Source: Mycoplasmopsis fermentans PG18 (GTDB taxonomy: Bacteria > Bacillota_I > Bacilli_A > Mycoplasmatales > Metamycoplasmataceae). From it: 64,000 nucleotides of DNA. Where the stretch lies: NCBI RefSeq assembly GCF_000209735.1, contig NC_021002.1, forward strand, positions 453,837 to 517,836, in the 5' to 3' direction. The position numbers and the translations under genes were made by a program. Below are positions 57,016 to 64,000 of the stretch, piece after piece; position 1 is the stretch's first letter, and every line of letters starts with the position of its first letter. The notes beneath the pieces are model-generated. The model saw nothing but the letters and a program-made list of their open reading frames with translations, searched no databases and had not been told where the DNA came from.

Positions 57016-57711
57016 TTATTTTTTATTGCTTAAATAGTCAACAAATTGTTTTGTTATAAAAGTTGGTCTAGTAATTGCTGAGCCAACAACTACACCATTT
57101 GCACCTATTTTATAGGCTTTTTGGACCATTTCAGGTGTATTAAATCCGCCTTCAGCAATTATGTATTTTTTGTACTTTTTATTTAATTCAACTACTTCTT
57201 TTAGAAATTCAAAATCATTGTAACTATTAGGTTTATTTAATGTGTCTTTTGTGTAGCCTCTAAGAGTAGTTGAAACAATATCAAAATCTAATTTAAAAGC
57301 ATTTTCAACATCTTCAATTGAAGAGCAATCTGCCATTAATAACTGATTATGATTATTTTTCTTGAAATATTGAACTAAGTCTTCCAAACTTTCTTTTGGT
57401 CTTTTTCTTAAAGTTGCATCTATTGCAATTATTGGACATTTACTTTCAATTAAGAATTTTAAATCATCTAAATCAGGAGTAATAAATACTTCAGAATCTT
57501 TAGACATTTTTTTAGTAATACCAATAACAGGAATGTCTTTAGGTACTATTCTTAAGACTGGTTCAATATTTTCTCTTTGGCTAATTCTTATGCCTTGAGC
57601 ACCACCTAATAAAACAGACTTAACCATTCTTTCGATTACACCAGGACCATACATTGGCTCATTTTCCAATGCTTGACAAGAAACTATAAACAAATTATTT
57701 TTAAGACTCAT
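57016..57711 (-). CDS. nanE: N-acetylmannosamine-6-phosphate 2-epimerase NanE (231 aa)
   Basis: Converts ManNAc-6-P to GlcNAc-6-P, feeding NagA. TIM barrel with VSCQALENEPMYGP, GAQGIRISQRENI, PVIGITKK, LMADCSSIEDV, STTLRGYTKDT, IIAEGGFNTPEM and GANGVVVGSAITRP, all typical. The ATG at 57711 is inside the PTS gene end (11-nt overlap), so the two are coupled. An alternative GTG start lies one codon upstream. Confidence 0.94.
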   Translation of the reverse strand: MSLKNNLFIVSCQALENEPMYGPGVIERMVKSVLLGGAQGIRISQRENIEPVLRIVPKDIPVIGITKKMSKDSEVFITPDLDDLKFLIESKCPIIAIDATLRKRPKESLEDLVQYFKKNNHNQLLMADCSSIEDVENAFKLDFDIVSTTLRGYTKDTLNKPNSYNDFEFLKEVVELNKKYKKYIIAEGGFNTPEMVQKAYKIGANGVVVGSAITRPTFITKQFVDYLSNKK

Positions 57712-59482
57712 CACTTAATTTTTCGTTAATTTTACTTGCAACTACAGTTGCTTTTCCGCCAAGTATTACTTGAACTGATAAATTATCATGAACTAAACCA
57801 AATGATCCATATGGTACAAAATATTCTGCTTTAATATCAACATTTTCTTTTAATTCAATTCTTAATCTAGTTGCACAAGCAGAAACATTGTTTAAGTTTT
57901 TAAGACCGCCTAATTTATTAACAATACCTTCAATATTAGCATCGTCAAATACTTTTTCTCCGCCTGCTTGTTCAATTAATTTTCTATCAGCTTCTTGTTG
58001 TTTTAATTCTTGATATTGTTTTTTATTAATTAAACCAATATTATTTCCAAGACGACCTGGAGTTGCGATTTTGCCATATTTAATTCAGAAGAAGAATGTT
58101 ACAAAGGCAACACCTCCTAAAACAAGAGCTCATAAGAATGCAAAGTAGAATGCAGTACCTTTAGCAACTGGAATAACACCATAAATAATTAAGTCAATGA
58201 AACCACGAGCAAAACCAACACCAACGTGAGCTCCTGTTCATTCCATTAATGCATATGCTAAACCACTAAGTGGTACATAAATAGCATAATAAAGTTGAGG
58301 AGCAATAAACAAGAATGTAAATTCAAGAGGTTCTGTAATACCTGTTAAGAATGCAACACCCATTGCTGAACCTATTGTTATCGCTACATTTTTACGATTT
58401 TCTTTTTCAGCTAAAAGAATCATAGCTAAACCAATACCCATACATGTTCCAATGTAGGTTGGATAGTCTTGGGTAAATCTTCCGGCATTAACTCCAAGAG
58501 TTTTTTGGAATCAAGGGAATAATTTAATATTATCAATGCTATTGTAATTTAATTGATTAATGTAGTTTCAGATGTTTTGGTCACCAGTAATAACATCTTT
58601 TCCTTTAGAAAAACTCTCTAATGAATTTTTTAAATCAGTAGCTACTTTTGAAGAAATTTTACCAGCTGTTACAGCCGCATCAATCATTTCCTTAGATAAC
58701 ACACCACCAAATTCAGTTTGATATGCTAAAACAATTGGAATGTGGTGTAAACCAAAAGGCATTAAAGCACGGCCTAATATACCATAAATAAATCCATCTA
58801 AACCTATTGGTGATCTTTGCATTAGTTTACCTAATTCATAAATTGCTAAACCAATTCATGGTCATAATAATAAGAATACAATAGATACACCAAAAGAAAT
58901 AGGTACTAAAATAATTGGCACTAATCTAATTCCTGAGAAGAATGAAAGTGCAGGTGGTAATTCAATTTTAGAGAAATAATTAAATGTATATGCAGTGACA
59001 ATTCCAATAACCATACCACCAAAAATACTTGTATTTAATGATTTCATTCCTAAGTTACTTCCTACAAGTCCAGCAACTGGTTTGTGGAATCAAAAAATAC
59101 TTTTAACAATATCAACACCATCAAATTGGATGAATGCTAATTGAGAACTAGTAAAGACAAGGTAAGCAATAGCAGCCGAGAATCCTGCTCCACCTTTGTC
59201 TTTTGAAAATGTGATCGCTATGGCAATACAGAATAAAATAGGTAAGTTTCCAAAAATAACTTCAGATACACCTTTGAAAATATTAGCAGTTGTTTGACCA
59301 GCACTATTAGTTGTATTTGCACCAATAGCTCCACCGATTCCTAATAATAAACCAGCAATAGGTAAAATTGCAATAGGCAACATTAAACCTCTAGCTAGTT
59401 GTTGAAATCAATCTTTGATTTTTCCTTTTTTAGGATTGCTCTTAATTTCTTTATTAGGAATTTTAGCTTGAGCTTTATCCAT
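57701..59482 (-). CDS. PTS permease EIICB, glucose/N-acetylglucosamine family (593 aa)
   Basis: Transports and phosphorylates a sugar. The EIIC part has about 10 membrane segments (LMLPIAILPIAGLLLGIGGAIG near the start; GRALMPFGLHHIPIVLAYQTEFGG; GITEPLEFTFLFIAP with the conserved GITEPxE). The EIIB part at the C-terminus (about 510-593) has KLGGLKNLNNVSACATRLRI with the phosphorylated Cys. Overlap with nanE and the closeness of rpiR point to GlcNAc or ManNAc as substrate; glucose is an alternative. No EIIA domain is fused. It needs PtsI, HPr and an EIIA. Confidence 0.9.
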
Positions 59483-59500
59483 AAGCTAACCTCCATATTA

Positions 59501-59521
59501 TTGAAAAATGAATTTTTTTCA
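59501..59521. promoter_or_regulatory. Candidate RpiR operator in the PTS/cutC promoter region
   Basis: TTGAAAAATGAATTTTTTTCA is an imperfect palindrome with arms TGAAAAA/TTTTTCA, just downstream of the PTS -10 TATAAT (59534-59539, minus strand). It shares its arm with the nagA palindrome at 7021-7037. Binding by RpiR is inference. Confidence 0.35.
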
Positions 59522-59713
59522 CTTTTCACCATAATTATATTTAGATATAAATATAAGAATATTAATTTGTAAAATCCTTACAAAAGAATACCAAAATTTT
59601 GTATATTTTTTTCACCCTAAAAGACAAATTTAAAGGATTTTAAGACATTTTTTACACTTATTTTGCATTCATTTTTTATTAGTATAAAATTAGATAAGAT
59701 AAGGAAGTGCAAC

Positions 59714-60460
59714 ATGAAAAATATTGTTACAGAAGTAGCTGTTGATTCATATCAATCAGCATTAAATGCAGATTTAGCTAAAGCCAAAAGAGTTGAACTT
59801 TGCTCAGACTTAGTGTTAGGAGGCTTAACTCCTTCGGTTGGTTTATATAACTTAGTGAGAAAAAATACTAAGCTTGATATTGTAGTTATGATTAGACCAA
59901 GGTCAGGAGATTTTTGTTATAGTGCTAGTGAAATAGAACATATTATTGAAGATATTAAAGTATTTAGCAGTTTAAAAGCAGATGCTTTAGTTGTCGGAAT
60001 TTTAAATGGTGACTTTAGCATTAATTTAGAAGCTATGAAAAAAGTAATAAAAGCTGCTAAAAATACTCCAATAGTATTTCATCGAGCTTTTGATGTAGTT
60101 AATGATCAATTTAAAGAATTAGAAAATCTTAAAAGACTTGGAGTTAAAAGAATTTTAACTTCAGGAGCTAAACCAAATTGTGATTTAGGTCTCGAAAGAA
60201 TCAAAGAATTAGTAAAAGTAGCTAATGGCGAAATAACTATTATGCCAGGAGCTGGAGTTAATGCTAATAATGCTGATAAAATAGTGCAAGAAACTAAAGC
60301 TACTGAAATTCACTTTACTGCTAAAAGCATAGTAAATACAAGTAGTTTGGACAAAAGTAAGGAAGTAAATTATTCTTCAAAAGAATTAAATGAACATCTA
60401 AAAATTGAAAGTGAAGTAGCTAAAATTACTGAAATAATTGATAAGATTAAAGCAGCTTAA
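59714..60460 (+). CDS. cutC: CutC-family protein (248 aa)
   Basis: TIM-barrel protein first described in copper homeostasis; the role in mycoplasmas is unknown. Typical stretches: EVAVDSYQSALNADLAKAKR(VELC), LVLGGLTPSVGL, VMIRPRSGDFCYS, DALVVGILNGDF, TPIVFHRAFDVV, ILTSGAKPN, IMPGAGVNANN and EIHFTAKS. Start at 59714 is set by AAGGAAGTG; an upstream in-frame ATG lacks a Shine-Dalgarno. Divergent from the PTS operon. Confidence 0.93.
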   Translation: MKNIVTEVAVDSYQSALNADLAKAKRVELCSDLVLGGLTPSVGLYNLVRKNTKLDIVVMIRPRSGDFCYSASEIEHIIEDIKVFSSLKADALVVGILNGDFSINLEAMKKVIKAAKNTPIVFHRAFDVVNDQFKELENLKRLGVKRILTSGAKPNCDLGLERIKELVKVANGEITIMPGAGVNANNADKIVQETKATEIHFTAKSIVNTSSLDKSKEVNYSSKELNEHLKIESEVAKITEIIDKIKAA

Positions 60461-60496
60461 AAAGCGATAAAAATTGAAAATAAGAAGCAACAAAAA

Positions 60497-60537
60497 ACAA
60501 GAAAAAAATATTTTTGTAAAAGTCTTGTTTTTTTGTT
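60497..60537 (+). terminator. Terminator after cutC
   Basis: AAAAAACAAGA/TCTTGTTTTTTT stem with an AT-rich loop and T run. Confidence 0.7.
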
Positions 60538-60599
60538 TTTTTATTATAAAATAATAATGAATTTTTATAAATTCAAATTTGATCAAATTTAAATTAAAC

Positions 60600-60691
60600 A
60601 CACTATTATGGATTCACTTGGGTGTGCCTGGAGAAAGGGTGCTAGGTGTTAGAAATAATAGGAAGTATAACAAACTAAAGGAAAATTTTAT
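60600..60691 (+). promoter_or_regulatory. G-rich rpsB leader, probable autoregulatory RNA
   Basis: About 50 nt between 60606 and 60660 are unusually G-rich (GGGTGTGCCTGGAGAAAGGG, then TGCTAGGTG) in an AT-rich neighbourhood. GTGCCT can pair with AGGTGT. A long, conserved-looking leader before rpsB fits S2-protein feedback as in other bacteria, but no mycoplasma proof is known to me. Confidence 0.45.
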
Positions 60692-61684
60692 ATGTCAGAA
60701 AAAAAAGAAACAGCAGTTCAAGAAACTGCAAAAGTTGAAAAAAAATTTATCGTTTCTAAAGATAAATTATTAGAAGCTGGTACATATTTTGGCCACAAAG
60801 CAAGTATGTGAAATCCTCGTATGAAGGAATTCTTATTACCACAACCAAAACGTGGAGTACATGTTATTAACTCAAACTTCACATTACAAAGACTTGAATT
60901 TATTTACAACTTATTGAATAAATTCTTAGCAAAAAATCCACATGCGTCATTTATTTTTGTTGGTACAAAAAAACAAGCACGCGAAACAATTAAAGATAAT
61001 GCTTTAAGAATAAATAGCTACTATGTTACTGAAAGATGACTTGGTGGTACATTAACTAATTCTTCAACAATTTTCAAAAGAGTTAAAACTATGGAAGAAT
61101 TAGAAGCTAAAGCTGCTAAAGGTTTTGAAGGTTACACTAAAAAAGAAGGTCTTTTATTCCAAAAGAAATTAGACAAACTTCACAAAAACCTTGAAGGTAT
61201 TCGTCGTATGCAAGGACTTCCAACATTTATGATTGTTGCAGATCCTAATGATGACGAAATTGCTGTTAAGGAAGCACGTAAAAAAGGTGTAAAAATTATT
61301 GGTATTTTAGACTCAAATGCTAACCCAGATTTAGTAGACTTTGGTATTCCTGCTAATGATGATTCAGCTAAAAGTATTACATTAATTATTACAATTTTAG
61401 CTGATGCTATTGCAACAGCTAGAGGTGGTAGAGCTCGTTTTGCTTTCCAACCTGATGAAAAAATTGTTTTACCAGAATTCAAAAGTGAAAGAAAAGAAAA
61501 CAATTTTGTAAGAAGACCATTTAACCATAACAGAAACGAAAATCATGAAGCCGGTGAAAGAAAAGCTCACCATTCAGAAAATCATGAACAAGAAGTTAAA
61601 GAAGAAAAATCTTCAAAAGGCAAAAAACAGTCAGAAGAAGTAGTTGCTAAAAAACCAGATACTAAAAAAACTGCAACTAAATAG
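60692..61684 (+). CDS. rpsB: 30S ribosomal protein S2 with extended termini (330 aa)
   Basis: Core S2 sequence: [96 protein letters not shown] and [14 protein letters not shown]. There is an N-terminal extension of about 25 residues ([16 protein letters not shown]) and a Lys/Glu/His-rich tail of about 65, so it is longer than the usual 240-270 aa. In operon with tsf. Confidence 0.97.
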
Positions 61685-61692
61685 GAGTTACT

Positions 61693-62565
61693 ATGGATAA
61701 ATTAGGTTTAATTAAAGAATTACGTGAACGTACCAATGGTGGTATGGTTGACTGTAAAAAAGCTTTAGAAGAATCAAACTGAGACATTGAAAAAGCTATT
61801 ACATGATTAAAAAGTAATGGAAAAATTAAAGCTGCTAAAAAAGCTAACAGAGTTTCAGCTGAAGGTTTAGTTGCTATTGCAGCTAATGCTACTAAAGCTG
61901 TTATGGTTGAATTAAACTGTGAAACAGACTTTGTTGCACGTAATGAAAAATTCAAAGCTTTAGTAGAAAAAATTGCTAAATTAATTTTAGATTCTAAAGC
62001 TAAAACAGTTGAAGCTGCTCTTAAATTAAAAGATGGTAAAGAAACTGTTAACTCATTATGTGAAAATTTAACAGCAACAATTGGCGAAAAAATTACACTT
62101 CGTCGTTTTGAAATTGTTGAAGCTAAAAAAGGTGAAATTTTAGGTCACTTTGTTCACGTTAATGGTCAAATCGCTGCTATTGTTAAAGTAGCAGGTAGTC
62201 ATGAAGAAAGTGCAAGAAATGTTGCAATGCACTTAAGTGCTATGAAACCAGAATTTATTTTTGCTAAAGATATTCCTGCAAGAAGACTTCAATTATTCAA
62301 AGATGAATTTGTAGTTCCAGCAAACTTTGACAAAAAACCAGAAAAAGTTCAAGAAATGATTCGTCAAGGATCACTTAACAAAAAAATTGGTGAAGTTACT
62401 TTAGAAGAACAACCATTTATGATGGATGAAAGTTTAACAATCAATAAATACTTAGCTAACCATAAAAGTAAATTAGTTTCAGCTATTCGTTATGGTGTAG
62501 GTGAAGGTATTGAAAAAGTTGCTTGTGACTTTGCTTCAGAAGTTGCTGCGCAAATGAAAAAATAA
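61693..62565 (+). CDS. tsf: Elongation factor Ts (290 aa)
   Basis: GDP/GTP exchange factor for EF-Tu. N-terminal UBA-like LIKELRERTNGGMVDCKKAL with the TDFV-like ELNCETDFVARNEKF, and C-terminal dimer domain (FMMDESLTINKYL...). The ATG follows AGGAGTT 8 nt after rpsB. A strong terminator follows. Confidence 0.97.
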
Positions 62566-62580
62566 TTATTTTTTAAAGTT

Positions 62581-62609
62581 ACCATTTGACTTTTCAAATG
62601 GTACTTTTT
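62581..62609 (+). terminator. Terminator of rpsB-tsf
   Basis: Perfect ACCATTTGA/TCAAATGGT 9-bp stem, loop CTTT, followed by ACTTTTTTT. Confidence 0.9.
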
Positions 62610-62642
62610 TTGTTTTTAAAAATTATTTTAAAATCAAAAAAG

Positions 62643-62739
62643 TTATACACAAACAATCAACATAAAAATTGATATTGGATTTTGACCAATTAAACTTATT
62701 TAAAGGTCAAAAAGTAAAATAGACAAAAACTTATGCACA
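62643..62739. promoter_or_regulatory. Two perfect DnaA boxes with an inverted repeat
   Basis: TTATACACA (62643-62651) and TTATGCACA (62731-62739) both match the TTATNCACA consensus in the same orientation. Between them TTTTGACC/GGTCAAAA (62680-62687 and 62705-62712) form an 8-bp inverted repeat. The DnaA gene is not in the window, so this may be a DnaA-regulated promoter, a titration site or part of an origin. Confidence 0.6.
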
Positions 62740-62786
62740 ATTTTCAAATTAATACTTTTTTGGAAAAATGGAATCATTTTCTTTTA

Positions 62787-62792
62787 TACAAT
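62787..62792 (+). promoter_or_regulatory. -10 element, probable leaderless transcript
   Basis: TACAAT ends 6 nt before the ATG at 62799 and there is no Shine-Dalgarno, so the following gene is probably translated from a leaderless mRNA. Confidence 0.5.
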
Positions 62793-62798
62793 TAAATC

Positions 62799-63326
62799 AT
62801 GGAAACAAAAATAACGACGAGTAACGAACAGTTACCAATATTGAAACCTATTTTATTAGCATCAGATTTCGTCGAAAAGATCAAAGGAGATAAGTTATAT
62901 TCAGATGTGATGATGCTAATAGCACAAGATGAGGATTATGTCTATTTTGTCTCATGTTTAAAAGAATGAGAAAAGAATTATGAATTGGAACCTCGTTTTA
63001 TTAAAATATATGAGGAGGAAGGCATAATGGAAAATGGTGATAAAAAACCAATTACATTAGCTAAAGGAATTGATTTAAGCACAATTTTCAAAATTAATTT
63101 CCATGAACTTATAGAAAAGGTGGGACATAAATTAAATCAATTGCCGGCATTACCTTATTTAGGCTTAAAAAATCAATTGGAATTTGTTAACAGGATAACA
63201 GAAAACATTAACGAGGAAACTAAAGCCAATGCACCACGAATTGTTATAATTCGCAGAAGAGCAACTCTAAATGATTTTGATGTTAGAGAATGTAAAAGAA
63301 AATTAAATCAAGTTCAAGACTTTTAA
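62799..63326 (+). CDS. Hypothetical protein behind DnaA boxes (175 aa)
   Basis: Soluble protein, METKITTSNEQLPILKPILL at the start and basic at the end (RIVIIRRRATLNDFDVRECK). One UGA(Trp). Codon use looks somewhat different from neighbours at the start (ACG, CGA, GTC). No family recognised. Its position next to two DnaA boxes suggests a link to replication or to DnaA control (inference). A terminator follows. Confidence 0.65.
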
Positions 63327-63341
63327 TTTTTCTATACACTA

Positions 63342-63384
63342 CGATATTTTGAATATCGCTTTTGGTATTGGGCGATATTTTTTT
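63342..63384 (+). terminator. Terminator with alternative hairpin
   Basis: AATATCGC (63352-63359) pairs with GCGATATT (63372-63379) ahead of a T run. It can also pair with CGATATT at 63342-63348, so two folds exclude each other. Confidence 0.7.
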
Positions 63385-63420
63385 GTAAAAAAATGAGCCT
63401 AATTCAGACTCATAATTCTA

Positions 63421-63900
63421 TTATTCGTATTGGTGCATATCAACATTAAATTTACTCATTACTTCATAAATTTCATCAGCATTTTTGGCTTTCATAATTT
63501 TATTATCCAAAGTATTATCTAAAGCTAAAATACTAATCATTTGTAAAGTATCAATTTGTAAATTACGATTATTTTTACTTAATACTAAAGCAAAAACTAA
63601 ATTAACATTCTTTTCATCATCAGCTTTTCAATCATTAACCCCATCATTATTCATAGTTAAAATACATAATGTGTCTTTTTTAACTGTTGAGCTTAATGCT
63701 TGACAAATTGCAATGCCACCGCCTATTGCAGTATTCATTAATTCTTCTCTATATAAAAAAGCTTCATATATTTTCTTTTCATCACTAACAAAGTTTTGTT
63801 CATTTAGTTGATGTGATAAAAAGTGCAAAACATCATCTTTTTTATCAAAATTTGAATGTACAAAAATAGAATTTTTGTTTAAAAAATTATTGAATTTCAT
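63421..63900 (-). CDS. PTS EIIA-like protein lacking the catalytic histidine (159 aa)
   Basis: Fructose/mannitol-type EIIA fold by overall pattern (LNKNSIFVHSNFDKKDDVLHFL...FLYREELMNTAIGGGIAIC...VNLVFALVLSKNN). In active members the central motif ends A-I-P-H with the phosphorylated His. Here it reads A-I-C-Q, so phosphotransfer is unlikely. One UGA(Trp). It lies 20 nt after degV on the same strand. Could be a PTS-derived regulatory subunit. Confidence 0.75.
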
Positions 63901-63920
63901 TTTAGTTGTTCTTTCTATTA

Positions 63921-64000
63921 TTAAATTTCTCTTTTTTCTAATCTAGGCATGATACTTAAAGAGAAAGCTTCAGGACCTGTATGAACTGCGATGGCAGAAG
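63921..64000 (-). CDS. DegV-family protein, C-terminal end (partial)
   Basis: Only the last 26 codons are in the window: S-A-I-A-V-H-T-G-P-E-A-F-S and on to a TAA at 63921. The HTGP(G/E)A motif is the fatty-acid-binding end of DegV proteins. The start lies beyond the window. Likely co-transcribed with the EIIA-like gene. Confidence 0.7.
   Translation of the reverse strand, partial: SAIAVHTGPEAFSLSIMPRLEKREI

Noticed and set aside
62643-62739. Firm call of the chromosomal origin
   Set aside because: Two DnaA boxes alone are not enough and dnaA/dnaN are not in the window. It is kept only as a regulatory site and a finding.

Overview
The window is chromosomal DNA from a mollicute (mycoplasma) of the Mycoplasmopsis/Metamycoplasma type. 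It is very AT-rich, and nearly every gene can only be read full length if UGA codes for tryptophan (for example in NagA, ThrS, AlaS, RpiR and the PTS permease). There are acylated surface lipoproteins and no cell-wall or amino-acid biosynthesis genes. Arginine catabolism (arcA-argF-arcC plus an amino-acid permease) occurs together with glycolytic genes (pfkA, tpiA, pgk), so the organism probably uses both arginine and sugars. I could not fix the species. No rRNA, tRNA, CRISPR array or intact insertion sequence was recognised.

Layout. 1-2.1 kb: a small orphan protein, a lipoprotein and a structured non-coding stretch. 2.1-8.8 kb: ligA, tpiA, the nagA-nagB amino-sugar pair, pgk and a small membrane-anchored EIIB-like protein. 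8.9-14.7 kb: trpS, a decayed cysteine hydrolase, thrS, a membrane protein, an isochorismatase-fold enzyme, an Smr protein and a large membrane protein. 14.8-23.5 kb: the nucleoside operon deoD-deoA-deoC (deoC broken), pfkA, a HAD phosphatase, a broken AAA/DUF4143 ATPase, obgE and a NagB-like protein without the NagB active site. 23.5-33.8 kb: purine salvage and deoxynucleoside kinases (hpt plus two tandem dNKs), greA, a putative methyltransferase, ruvX, alaS, mnmA and argS. 34-39.6 kb: lipoprotein, permease, arcC, argF and arcA, all on the minus strand. 39.8-44.4 kb: an operon of three nuclease-like proteins. 44.5-49.1 kb: ptsI, the M13 peptidase pepO and rsmE. 49.2-53.1 kb: the reduced dcw cluster mraZ-rsmH-(FtsA-like)-ftsZ with a clear MraZ operator. 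53.2-56.1 kb: ktrA, a frameshifted ktrB and a membrane protein. 56.2-60.5 kb: rpiR, nanE, a GlcNAc/glucose-family PTS EIICB and cutC. 60.6-64 kb: rpsB-tsf, an unknown protein behind two perfect DnaA boxes, an EIIA-like protein lacking its catalytic histidine, and the end of a degV gene.

How it works together. Amino sugars enter through the PTS (PtsI plus EIICB). They pass through NanE (ManNAc-6-P), NagA and NagB to fructose-6-P and then PfkA, TpiA and Pgk, probably under RpiR control. Nucleosides are phosphorolysed by DeoD and DeoA and re-phosphorylated by Hpt and the dNKs. Arginine gives ATP through ArcA, ArgF and ArcC.

Most interesting: an 11-bp motif (CTATAAAACAG) dispersed in 12 exact or near copies, almost all intergenic; the three-gene nuclease operon; three proteins of the PTS and amino-sugar families that have lost their catalytic residues; several freshly broken genes (deoC, ktrB, the DUF4143 ATPase); and the DnaA boxes at about 62.7 kb.
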